The notes under the pieces were generated by a model. The model worked only from the letters and a program-made list of their open reading frames with translations. It was not told the DNA's origin and made no database searches. This document shows, in pieces, positions 1-13,100 of a stretch of DNA of 64,000 bases; within the stretch, counting starts at the first letter, position 1; every line of letters begins with the position of its first letter. This stretch comes from Nautilus pompilius. Taxonomy: Eukaryota; Mollusca; Cephalopoda; Nautilida; Nautilidae. The stretch is from assembly GCA_018389105.1 (NCBI GenBank), contig JACATO010000623.1:317501-381500 (forward strand). The letters are read 5' to 3'. The position numbers were made by a program, and so were the translations under genes.

Positions 1-3000
1 AAAATTAAAAAAATTTGATTATAAATCAGTGTATTTTAAGTAGGGTGTCATTAGTATTGTCTTACTGGTTAATATAAGCATCTGTCTTATTTAAGGCCAG
101 GAATAAAAAAATAAATTGTCCCCCTTTCATTTCAGAGCAGTTTATTTACATATACATATTTTCTTTTTTTTTTCATAGGCAATATAGGACAAGAATCATG
201 ATTTTAACATGTTTGTTTAGAATTTTAAAACTTTATGGTAGGCACTGAAGTAGAGTAAGAGGGAAAATGGGAAACGATATTTTAGGCCTGAGATGCTTAT
301 AAAACACAGGGGATGGTAAAAAAATGCTGTTCATTTTCTATTTAGTATCATAAATATTATATGAATATTGATGTTCCATAAAACATCCCTGGACATTGAT
401 AGAGAATATCAGGTACAGCATCTGCATTAATTCCTATTGATTGGATTGTCCATGCATAAAGAACATGAGCAGATGAGATTAAGACTCAGACATTGATTAT
501 TATTGGAAGGATCAGATGGTTATCTAGAAGAAAATATGTTCTACTAGATTTGCTTTTGAGATTACACAGGAATCAGACTCCACACTAAGGAAATTGGAAT
601 ACTCATAGCTTTAATATCACTGTCGGCCGATCATCTTAATAGATAATATGGGGTTAACTTCGTCTAAAAGATAGAGAAGGCCTAGTGAGGGCAAGGCTAA
701 GAATATGGGGTGATTTGCTGGAGTGATTGTTCAGTTAGTTTAAACTTTTTGTCCCTCAAGTATTGTTCAGGAGGTTTGTTTATTTATAATTAGTGAAGTT
801 GATACATATAGGACTAACATTGTAATTATGACAAGGACAAGTATTGCCTGATGATCGTGGAAAAGAATTATTTAGTTAGTGTCATATAATTAATGATACA
901 GTACTTGATGATCAAGATTAGTTAAGGTAAAAGTATGCAGCTACTTTGTGGTTTTTTGAGTGGATCCTTAAAAAAGTCTGACTTTTCTTATAGAATATGT
1001 TGTTATGCATTGAGGACTATTCATATTACATTTTGATTGTTTTTTGGAGAGTATTTCATTGCCATTTTCCATGTTGTTTTCCTACAAATAGAAAAAATAT
1101 TTGTCAACTCTACCGAGTTGTGTAGTGTCTGTAACCAAACTTCAAGTGGTGCAGTTTTCAACCAGCAATAAAATTTCAAATCTTAGCTATACAAACTTTT
1201 GTCTAAGTAGTGTAGATACTAAAAAGAAAAATGGTGTCAATTCTAGGATTTCTATTTTTTTTTTTTTACCCGTGTGTGGAACATACCTGTGTTGCATTTT
1301 GTGAAATAGCTGTAAGTTCATACCTGTTCCTGTGCAATAACACACTAAAAGATGATTGTTAGTGCCAGTCTAGAAGTGCGCTTGTTGAAAAGAATCTACA
1401 CTTCCACTATTTACTAATTTTTGCTTTTATTTTTCATTTTACTATTAGTGTATATTGCATCAGGTATGCGTAGGTGTATTACTAGAGCCGCCATGGCAAC
1501 CTTTACCTGTTTAAGAGCAATCCATAAAATAAGGTTTTGTGTGTAATATGAATAAAAACGAAAAGAAAAAAGGAAAAAAAAACAGTCATCGGTTGGAATA
1601 TTTCCATGTAAATACCACTTATTTAGGATAGTTGGTTTTTGTTGATCTTTTGTCTCCAGCATAGCGTTTCCTCCTTTGTTTGCAGTAGACGGCACCCTAA
1701 CTAATTAAGACTTCGGGTTATATTTATAAACAATGATTTACTTCTGCACTGTTTGTTGGTCTGCTTCTCACTAGGATGCCTGCCATCAGACTTAATGCCA
1801 TTCAATACCTGAGGCGTACTTATTAATTTATAAAAGAGTTTTGGATGTTTCACTTGCAGCGTACCTTTTATAATAAAGGTGAGATGGTCACACCTGTAAA
1901 GCTGCTATTGTGTGATATGCACATAGCAGGGTGAGTAAAGAAGCATTATGCCACGAGAGTTACTACTAAACAAATGGAGCCTTCTCAACAACTGTACATA
2001 GATAAGTCTTTTGTGGCTTTATTTCTAGTATGAATTATATTTATAAAGAAGGTGTGACTAAATATGTCATGTGAAGGATTATTTTTTAGCTAATATTAGT
2101 TGGCATGGAATTTGGCCTAGCATGGCATTAAGAAAAAACAAATTAGTTGTGTCACTAACTAGGGATGAGTCTTTATTTGCCAGGGGAGATGTTTTAAATT
2201 GCATAGAATTAGCTGTTGCATTGCAAAGCTATTTGCTTTTGTTTTCTTGCATGTAAATCCTCTTTAGATAAGGGAACTTGATTTGTCAAGGTTGTATGAC
2301 TGTGATGTAATGCAGCAAATGGATTATACTATACATCCCCATATCTAGTACCACATGCAATAATTTTTATTTTTTACAATAAATGGCGCTGAATATTTTA
2401 TTAAACCTCACAGAAATATTTCTGTGAAGTAGGTGAGGATTTTTGTCTGTCTATCTACCAGGTTATTTTACATCGTGTTATCAAATTCTGATAACGTGCT
2501 CATTTGTCAGAAATTTCATCAGAATCCGAGAGGTTAGGGTTGGGTACCGAACTCCCAGAGGAAGATGGAGGACCTGAACGCAGGGTACTCAGATTTTTAA
2601 AAAAATGACACTTTATCTTATTTACATAAAGAAATTGTATTTCATTGATCGATGGCTGCAAACACAAGACAGGTGTTGCCATGACAAAGGAGTTACCCGG
2701 ACAATTAACTTTTTATGCATATGTCAGAAACAGTCAGACTTTTATGAAGTCTTTGCTGTATTGACCAAGATATTTCCCCAGCTGCACAGGTGGCCCTTTT
2801 GTACAGTTGGCATTGAATGACCTTTGTATGTGTGTGCATGCAAACACTGATTTTCACATTTAGCATATGTTTATTCAAGTAATTTATCTAAAGAAAAGTT
2901 TTCTATTTCTCTACAAACCTTGTTAATCATAAATTTTTTATTCATAAAAATTAATTTTCTGCATCACCAAGATGCAGAAATAAATATTTATGAGTTCTTT

Positions 3001-3959
3001 ACAAATGTGTCTTGCACTGTACATATGCACAATAAGGGAAATCCTGCCAAATATGCCCCAGATGGCAAAAACTTGTAGCCAGCCGATAAATTAACTGTAA
3101 TGGTAATCACAGAAATAAAATAATACTATTTGCCTAAAAGTATCCATTGAAGCTCAAGCTGGCAACACTTTTTCACTTTTCTGCTCTCCATGCAAAGTTG
3201 TTGTTCGGATCTTTTCTCTCGAGGCTGAATTATCACTAGCAGATATCCTCCTTGGTTCAGTTATAGTATGCACATGTATGTTGTTGTGGAAATACGTACA
3301 GTAATCCAACCTGGAAGTACTGCCTGGATATTTCTGTAATAATCTAAACCATAAACACACTACAAATAATTTTGAACAAAAATTGTAGAAGAATATGAAT
3401 ATCATAGCTTTTGTTTTTTAGTCTATTGCAGTAATAAAATTTAAATGATGGCCATTAGATGTATGCACCACTGAAAATGGATTGGGTTACAAAACCTATT
3501 GCCATTTCATCACTTTAATATTGGCTACTTGTTTTGCTGGCTGCTTTATTATGCATCTTAGTTAATTGATTTTATTACTAAGCAGATGTGCTTGCACTTT
3601 GGCTTCATGCTCAGTGAATTGAGCTGATTGTATGCTCTACCAACTGCTGATTCTATTGATTTCTATTTTTCGATGACTGCCTATCATTGTGTTAATGATA
3701 TATTTCTTTTATTTATTCTTTCTTCTGATTTTATTATTTAAAAAATAGTTTGCTAAAAGTTGCTGGATGGAGTGAATTGTTTAAAAACCCCACTATGCAT
3801 GCAAGTTTTCTAACAGCCTCAAAGATCATGAGTAGAATTAAAGAGCAGTTAAACCAACTTTCTGCACGTTGAGCACATGAATAGAAGAAAATCTCAGTGG
3901 TGTTTGAATCAATATTGTCACAGTCTGTTGTCAAAGCTTATTGTATATTTTGTTTTCAG
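1..3959. other. Region upstream of the MGAT5 start exon, no gene recognised
   Basis: AT-rich with only short chance open frames. It may contain an upstream non-coding MGAT5 exon, since the acceptor at 3958-3959 needs a partner donor, but none can be chosen by sequence alone. A minus-strand coding-like scrap at 2500-2600 is treated under findings. Confidence 0.6.
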
Positions 3960-4140
3960 ATGAAAGAACATATTATCCAGACTGGAGATGGCGTTGCCGG
4001 TATGGCGACTGTTTGTGAGGACATCATGGCGCCGAGTAATTCTACTTTTTGTGCTGATGATGCTGGTCTTCAGCATGACTATATTAAACATCAACTATGT
4101 GAGTTACATTACACCAGACAAAGAGAGCTACATCCTGCAG
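3960..4140 (+). CDS. MGAT5: MGAT5 exon with start codon (CDS from 3988)
   Basis: TTTTCAG ends at 3959 and GTAGGT begins at 4141. Residues 1-51 hold Arg-rich RLFVRTSWRR followed by hydrophobic VILLFVLMMLVFSM, a type II signal anchor. Phase 0 at the end. The acceptor before 3960 implies at least one upstream non-coding exon that I cannot place. An out-of-frame ATG at 3960 precedes the start. Confidence 0.9.
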
Positions 4141-7100
4141 GTAGGTATAGTTAGTAGGTATATTCCATCCCTGAGCACCTAATCAGTTATTAATCATCTT
4201 GGTGTAGCACTCAGCAAGATGGTAGGCAGGGTGTTCTACTGTCTCCCCTGCGTATTTCTATTTTGTGTTAAGATTTTTGCTGGTAGGAAAAGATTGAAAA
4301 TCAGATGATGAAAGTTTAACGAAGCAGGCAATAACAAGTCTTTTGTAGGAATTTAGCCTTCTGTAAAGTTATTGTTAGTACCGTAGTCTAACCTAGAAAT
4401 ACATCATAGCTGATCTGGATTGGCGCCATGTAACAAAGGAAAGTTAATGTTATGGCTCATGTATAGTTGGTCTGCCTGCTTCTTCCTCCAATGTCTGTGG
4501 GAGAAGATTTTCATTTAACCTTAAAGAAACAAATCTGAAAATGTTTTTAATGAAATGCATAATTAACTAGTGAATTAACTGAATCTTTACCTCCTATTAG
4601 AAAAAATAACATCATTAAATCCTTCCTATCTAAAATTAATTATCTTTTTATGACTACCAACTGCTTTCCTAGCCAAGTCTGCTTTTAAGGAACTATAAAT
4701 TACCGTATTAATTCTTGTGCAAACATAAGCTAAGAAAATTAAAAGAAGAATAGAATGCAAACCAGTGGGAGGAACAGGAGGCTGCAACCAGAATTTTAAA
4801 ATAAATTACAATATTTATTATTTTATTTTTTTTCAAGATCATCAATTATAGCGGGGCTCAAATTGTAATTTGTTAAATAAAGATGCTGCTTTTGTATTCT
4901 TTACTGAATTGAATTTGTTACCAATGTATAGCCATCTCTCGCTATGGCACATGCATAAGGGCAGAGAATATGCATTGTATTCTGGTTGCGTTGCTTCAGA
5001 AGCTTGCTTACGGTTTGTGGTATGATGCTAAAATGTTGGGGAGGGTTAGGGTTATTAGAATTAAGTTAATAGTCAGTCCTGACACAGTTTGCTAATTTTA
5101 GCTTTTTGTTAATCACCACCACATACTACTATTATAATCTGTTATTTCTGTACTTGCAATTTTAAAAAGACATTGCATTGCAACGATGTAGATAAAATGG
5201 ATGCACTAATTTCATTGGCTTGATGTAGCAGAGATTATTATGTTGAAAAGCTAGTAATCTGTTGCTCATGTCTAAGACAGAGTTCCACAGTTTTTGGTTG
5301 AATGGTTATGAACCATTGGGAGTTTATTCATACCTTATCACCAAATTTTTGATATACAGGCTTGAAAAATGTCCCTGGCCCACCTATTGATTTGTTTGGA
5401 GAGCAGCTGATGTGTTTAGAGCAGCAGATAGATAATATTTCTATGACTAAACCAAAAATAAATTGTGTTGTGCTAATTATTCCCTGTTGCAAACTCTGGT
5501 TCTCAACCGAAGCAGTCCAACAAACTAGCCACCAAACCGCCATGCTGCTCAGATTGTGAGGTAGCATACCTAAGACTTGACCGGCTCCAAGTTGTTTGTC
5601 ATACACCAGTTTTTCAATGAAGATAACCCCTTTACATTGGCAACAACCCTGATGGGGGAGCCTGGTGTCATAGTTCTGTGCCACAAGGGAACTAGCCCAG
5701 CACTTCTGACTTTGGAAAGAAATTCCCACCAGAACTCGCTATTTTGTAGGTGTGGGATGAAACCCAGACGACTAGCTGGTAAAGAAGTGAGAAGAAGCCA
5801 TGTATCAGCTCCAAGTGATAGAGTAGACTTTGTTTCTCTGTCACAAACATTTACACAGCATGCATAACAAGCTATAGAGAAAGACATAGCAAAAATTCTT
5901 TCTTCTAGCTACTGCTATTCTTGGGGCAATTGCTTTTTTTTTCTTTTTTTTTCAGTTGGACTTCTTTTTAAATTTAAAAGCTTTTCATCTGTTTAATAAA
6001 TAGTCAGCTAATTTCCTTTTATTTTTTTCTTATTTTATGTCAGGGAGAAATAATCAAGCTTAGTGAAAAGTATGTGCGAGCCCTGGCCCAGGAAAGTCAG
6101 GGTGTGGTTGATGGTCCTTATGCTGCTAGATTTACTGCCTATGGTAAGTAATTAACAAATTTTACCTGGTTACTGGGTACCTGGCAGCAAAATCAAAAAA
6201 TAAACAAAGGCATATAAGATCTTCATACAAGATTTACATTAAAAGCCATCATTTTCAGTCTGGTGTTTTGCATAATTACTGTTTGTTCTGAAAATAGTAC
6301 AGAAAGAATAAAGTTGATAGTTTTGAACCTTTCCACTTTGGAGGTCAAGTTTTTGATGAACGTGCGAGGGTTTACTTAATAATAATATTAGTTTAACACA
6401 ATGTCATAAGGTTGTATGTGGCGTTCTGGTGATGTCAGATAAAAGGATGAGGCGTTTTGTAGGAGTGAGGTTAATCAAACAGAGTTTCTGAAATGGGAAG
6501 TTGTAGAGAGAAAGAGAATATGTAAACTGTCTACATAAACATTTTTATCTGTAAAATTCCCTGACTTCACAAACTTGCCGTTTCAGTGAAATGTTTTCAT
6601 CAGCCGTCTAAAAACCACATCATGTATGTAGTTTTTTAAAATGCTATTTCCAGATTTAAAAAAGACGATTGCAGTTCTTCTGGAGAGTATCCTGACACGA
6701 TTGGATCGTCTAGAGGAAAAGGTTAATGTGCTGTCTTTGAACAGAAGCTCAAGAGGATCTTTAAATCAGCTGGATGAACTACAGCAAAATACAGAAACAT
6801 CAATAAATGCTAAAGGTGAGGGTTTTAGCTGTCACACCTGTAGTCAGCTTCAGGTGATGCGAAACAATGAAGCTGCTCATTATCATCACGTAAAGACTCC
6901 TGTTGTAAGTGTTTATGTGTAATAATGTGAAAACAACAACAACCATGATCATTAATCAGCCAAACTGTCTCCACCAACAAAACTAGGTCTGACCTATGGG
7001 TTAGCTGTTAATTTTCTCCCCGTCTTGGACATTAACAAATCCGCCAACACCCTGTTTGTTCACTCTGGTATGAAGGAACAGGGAGAAATGTAGAGTTTAA

Positions 7101-10100
7101 AAACTAAGTGTTCAGGCAACTTCTGGTTAAATTAATAGAGCTTCACACATTTTTAATAGACATGCATTTTGATTTAAATATTCAACCTCTAAATTATTTG
7201 CAAAGATATTCTTTAATAATGGCATAGAAACCAACTAAATGAGAGAAAATGAATGATCTTAGACAGTGAAGAGAAGGCTGACTTTATTATCTGTGAGGAA
7301 AAGAAACTGGAATTTTCTGCATTCTCTCTCCCCCTCCCTCCCTCCCCTCCTCTCTCTCTCTCATATATATACACACACACACACACATTTATATAAAGTG
7401 CATTAACAAAGTGGAACTGACATTTACATTTTGCTTGGAGGAATACCATAAAAGTAATGTCTCTTTTTTTCATCTAGTGATAACAATTTTAACACAAATG
7501 AAATGATAAAAAATCTTCAAAATTCTCTATATCAAGAGTGTCATTGGTTTGTTACTATGGTTATAGCAGCTGACCCAGTTATGCCAGTTTTTAAGCACAA
7601 AGTAGGATTTGAACCTCTACATTTATAGATGTCTATTGATCTTTTATATAGAAAAATGAGTCTGTTAATGGGAGATGTGAATTAAATACAAGGGTGGGTG
7701 CAGCGGATGTTCTCGAGAGAACTTAATGTTTTGTGTATGCTTGTTTTTTTTCCAGTGCTGGAATAAGTACTTTTCCAAGCCCACCCAGATATCTTTTTTG
7801 TTATTACTCACCCATTTATTCAGCAGAGAGACATTGTGTTGTTTTTTGGTCGAAATCTAATTAACGCTTGTCATACCTGTTTATTCTGAGAGCGAACCAA
7901 AAATTCCAACCCCACCCCCCCTCAAAACCTTAATCTTTAACAAATTTGAATCATGTTCCTGCCACACAGCACAGAAAATGGTGATTAATAGAGGTGGGTG
8001 CATGTCCCGTAGCGCACAGCCCGCTGTAGATCGGGGTTCAGCTCAGTCTGACATCCTCATAGTTCCTTCTCACTTTTCTCTTCCAAGTGGCTGCATAATA
8101 TACACTGAGGTCAGGGAGGTCACAACCTGCCAAAATGAGAAACTAACTCTCAAGAGCACAGAAAATGAGATAAAAATGAATGTGGGTTTCTTAGAAATGA
8201 CAAAAGAATAAGACGACAAGCCACCATCAGTAAACGCTATTTAATTAATATTTTACCACAAATATAATATAACATGCATTCAAATTAGTAACACCTTAAG
8301 AATAAGAAAAATGAAATCTCAACTGATGGTATCAATGGTGCTAGTCTTCTAATATTTTCAAATAAATTGGTTTATTTACACTATCTGAGCTACATTTAAA
8401 ATTAATCAACATTAAGTACAACTATAATTGTTTAAATAGGGCAAAATTTTAAAAATAGATCACATTGTGATGTCAAGGTTAGCAAGATCCTATTTCTTTT
8501 ACTTGGATCGGTAATAAGTCAATATATGAAGCTCTCTCTTACCATAGAAATGGTCAGGCGACATTAGTCTTAGCTCTGGTTGATGGTTCAGTCATGACAG
8601 TTTGATTTTAAAAAATACTTGAAAGGAAGAGTGAAGCTTTCTTTTCTTTTATTTTTTACGAATAAAAGCTGCTTTTGACTTGATCATTTTTTGGTAAGTT
8701 TCTTTAGTGTATTTGAACACATTCAAGAAAAAGAAATAGTATGAAGGGTATTTGATTATTTAAAATATGCTGTGAGTGCATGCACATGCACACAGAGACT
8801 GTTTATCTAATTCTAAAACTGACATTATAGTGAAAGAAGTGTCCAGGCTATAGTAGTTGCTTGTTTTTGATGCAGTCCTTAGCGGCTCAGTTTGGTCCTA
8901 GAGCCTGTGTAGGGCAGATGTCTGCGTTGTAGCGTCTGAAATGGACTTTTAGTTCACTAAAAAATTAGCTTTGTTGTACATTTTGTAATTGTGAGATGTA
9001 GATTGACTTCCACTGCCACCTTTGCCAAAATGAAACTAATTATGGAGATGACTGTACACAGAAGCATTTTAAGTGTAGGTGTGTTTCAGGGAAGGATATC
9101 AGTTACAGATGGCCCTTGATCTAGTCATCCATCAACATTGGTATCAGACGAGCAAGTTGCCTAGGCTTCTGTGCCACCCTCTCTGAACACTTGCACATGA
9201 CAAGGGCACTAAAATGTTGGATACACCACCAGTGACAGATGTACAGAAACTGAAGCAAAGAAGATTTGCAGCAGATGTTTTGCATGCTTTGAAGTGCATG
9301 GTTAGAACTTCTTAACTCATGTATTGACAGTTGATGAGACTTGTGTGTTTCACTACAATCCTGAGTCCAAACAACAGTCTTCTGTTTGGAAACTTCCTTT
9401 ACTACAAGCCAAGAAATTTTGCTTGTTGGGGAAAATCAGGAAGGTGATGGCACCCTCTTTTTTTAAAAAAAATGCCAAGATATACATATCAAGTACTTTG
9501 TGAAGCCTGAAACTACCACAATTGGGGCAAAGCATGCAGACATTCTTAGGAAAAAAACTGTGCCAAGCCATCCATGAGAAGCAGCTAAAATACTGCAGGA
9601 TGTATGCAGTCTTCATTTTGATAATACATGGTTGCAGATTGTAAATATTGTACAAGAAGTAGTCTTCGACATTCAAGTGAAAGTCTTAGTACACTCTTCC
9701 TATCTCTTATTCTGTGTGACATGATTTAACAACTTTGATGATGTAATCTCCTTTCAAAATTGTATGAACTGTTGAAAAAGTAATGTTCATTTTTCATGAG
9801 ACATGATGAAGTGATTTCTGGGAGCTTGAAAAATGCTTCTTCAACAGCTGCATTAGTCTTTTGACTGGTATCTGATCTACTAAAATGTTCTATCACTAAT
9901 TGAATCCATTTAAACTTCATTTAACTCCAAATGAAGTTTTCAGATGGTGGATTCTTCTTGTATTGCACCTAAACTTTCATTTAACTGCATTAACTGACAT
10001 TAGCTCAGCAACCCACAAGATGCAGTTGCCATTCAGGTTTCATAATAATCTGAATAACAAAAAAATGTAATTAAAAATTGCTTTGCAATACTTTTTATTG

Positions 10101-13100
10101 TTTTATATCTACTTACCTTTCAAATTATGAACACCCTGTATAAATCATTACAGTTATTTACCAATGCCTAATGTTGATACTTAGTAGATTTCTCTTGTAT
10201 AAAGTACATGTTGGATGGTTTTATTTAAAATCATCTAATGCTGAATAAACTATTCTTTAGATCTACTGATGGCTTAAATACTGAGGTTCCTTATTCCATG
10301 TACCCAACCATTCTGGTCAGATTAGCAGTTCTGGTATTTTCTAATTTTAAAGATTTTGTGAGCAAAACACAACAGAAGTCTTTTTTGTTTTTTCAAGCTG
10401 TTTTATTTGACATGCGGCATCCTGTAATTGAAATGCCTGTCAGGTTGGAAATTATGAATATTTACAGGAAAAAGCATATTAAAACAGTATAGATCAATCA
10501 GTACAAATTTTCTGATTTGGAGATACTTCAAATTGTGTACGTTTGTAATGATCTCAGAGACAACATGAGCTATCATCTGCATTATTAAGGGAATACCTAA
10601 ATCATAAAATTATCAGGTGCTTCCCATGTCTTGTTCTCCATGCTCGCTGCAAACTAGGCAGGTGTGCTGTTGTAGAAACCACCTAGTTTCAGCATCTATG
10701 CTCAGCTCTTCTTAGGCTCTTTGTATAATGCATGAGAAGTAGTGATCGCAAGTTAAGTATTTGCACAGCTACTTTGCCCTTCCTTTGTTAATGTAATTAT
10801 ACTGTTTGTGTCCAGAGTAATAGGATGATACAACAAGCAGACCTGCTTTTGCTGTTTTGAGCCCGGTGGAAAAGTTCCCCCTCCACACACACACACACAG
10901 ACAGAGTTGCTCTTACAATGGAGGCTAAAAAAAAAATGGCATTGCTAACATTTCTGAGGTAATTATGAGACACGCCATAATCTAATACCATAATTGAATT
11001 CTGGGGAAATAGGAATTTTAGAAAGGCAGAACTCATGCTTAGTCAACACTTATTTGAATGATATCAGTTGAATTGGTGTGGATAGCAATGGTTGAGATGT
11101 ATCATTTGGTTCAGAAGTGGAGAGTTAGAAATTACTAGATCTTTTATTTATGGAAACAGATTTCTGGTTTGGTCTAATGGTCGTGATGCACTGACAATAT
11201 GGACCGTATTGTTCAGTGTTTAAGTCAACACCTTTTCTCTTAGAAGTCTGGTCTTTGACTTATACTCCAAATTGACTTGATGGTCATTGAAATTGCTTTA
11301 ATGAAGAAATAAAAAAAAAAAATGAGAGTGTGTTATTTTCTGAAATAAACTTAAAAATTGTTCATTGAAACAGACTATGGAAATTATTGTTCGGGACGTT
11401 TGTCAGTTGGATGACCAACTGTTTGTGTACTACTGAAGCATACAGAATTATCCAGTCTATAACATGCTTAACGATTACTTTCTATTTTTTTTCAGTCTTA
11501 ATTATGAATAAATATCCACTGCAAATCCAAATCATCTATCTCATCTCATTTCTTAACATACTGGTGTTGGCTTATGCACTCTTAGACCTGTTTTCTTTCT
11601 TAAACTACTGTTTTTTTTGGGGGGGGTCAACATAGATGATCAACTTGAGATTCCACCCCCCCCCCAACAGAAAGAAGTCAGGAGGCATGAGGTTTGATGA
11701 TCTGAGTGGCCATTTGAGAATCTCACCATCCAGATCACTTGTTTGGGATCTGTGGTTTAATAAGGAATGTCTGCAGCATTTGCAGATATGCTTCACTTGT
11801 TACTTTGCTGTCAAACAAGTATGGATCAATTAAACTGACAACCAAGGATATAGAATATAAACCAGCCTTATAAGCCACTGTATTTTATTTATAGGATGTT
11901 AAGAAATAAATTAAGGAGAATTTTTTTTTTAATTTAAGAAATTGTGTTACATGGGAATAAAAATAGGAAATTGCAAAAGTACAGTATTCTTGCATGGACA
12001 ATTGTACAATTGTTATAATGAATAATTCACCAAGAACTCTTATTAAATAGTCCATAAAAAAGAAACTCCTGCTGTCTCTTGTTGATTGTTATATTTGGTA
12101 TTTAGAAGTTACTATCTTAAATGCAGTTACTGGTGGAGATTATAGCTTGTATATTTTCTATTTAATGAACAATGAAAAATACTGTATAGAGAGAGAGAGG
12201 CTTTTGTTAAACCAATTAAGATTGTGCAGCTAAAAGACTGAGCTGACAGAGTACTGAGATTCTTAATAGCAAGTAAAACTATGCTGTACTTTACTGTCGG
12301 TATCATAAGGTATCTACTTTACTAAAATTGTGTAACTTGTATATCTAAATATAGCTTTGAATAGTAAATCTCTTCTAGGCAAAATGGCATAAAGGACAGC
12401 TGGGGGGGAATAAACAGAATTTAGGGGAAAAAAATTATTTCTCTTCAGCATGTAAGCATTTTCTGTACTATTTGTAAGTTGAATTTAAAAATATATAAAT
12501 AAAAATGTAAATCACTTATCTAAATAATACAAATTCCAATAATCTTAAGAGTTTAGATGATAAAGCAATTTGTTTTTATTTATCAGGACATATTTTGGTG
12601 TAAAACCATTTTAAAAAGTAGAAGCTTTGTGTATGTATAACGGAATCGGAATCTGAACTCTGTTGCTGGTAAGGTTGTTTTGGTATGATGATTGATGAGC
12701 TACTACATCTGAGAATAAAGTTAATAGATGAACAATCGGTTTAAAGGAAGGGAATATTGAAACCCCATGATATATATCACTACTATTCATGATTTGGCTT
12801 CACTGCTGGAATTACTTTGAAGTCCACTGCCGCCGCCTTTTGAGCTCTCTTGAGGTGAGGTTGGTTAAAGTAGTATTAATCACCATATAGCAGTTGTAAA
12901 AAGTTATTTTTTAATAATCAATTATGTAGGGACAATGTGGCAGGAAATATTTGATTGAGTAGATTAAGTCTTTTTATTAACACTTTAAGAAATTGAGAGG
13001 TGTAAGTGATCGCAACCAAAAATTACTCTGAGCATTTAACTAGGGGGCATTCAGTTGGAATCAGGCTGAAATAGTATTGCCAAATTGGTATCTGCCTCCT

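Noticed and set aside
3897..4154. 85-codon frame over the MGAT5 start exon
   Set aside because: A different frame from the membrane anchor; it crosses the splice donor and has no family similarity. Only its ATG at 3960 is noted as a possible upstream start.
9353..9676. 107-codon minus-strand frame
   Set aside because: Shadow of the mariner fossil, which is recognised on the plus strand.
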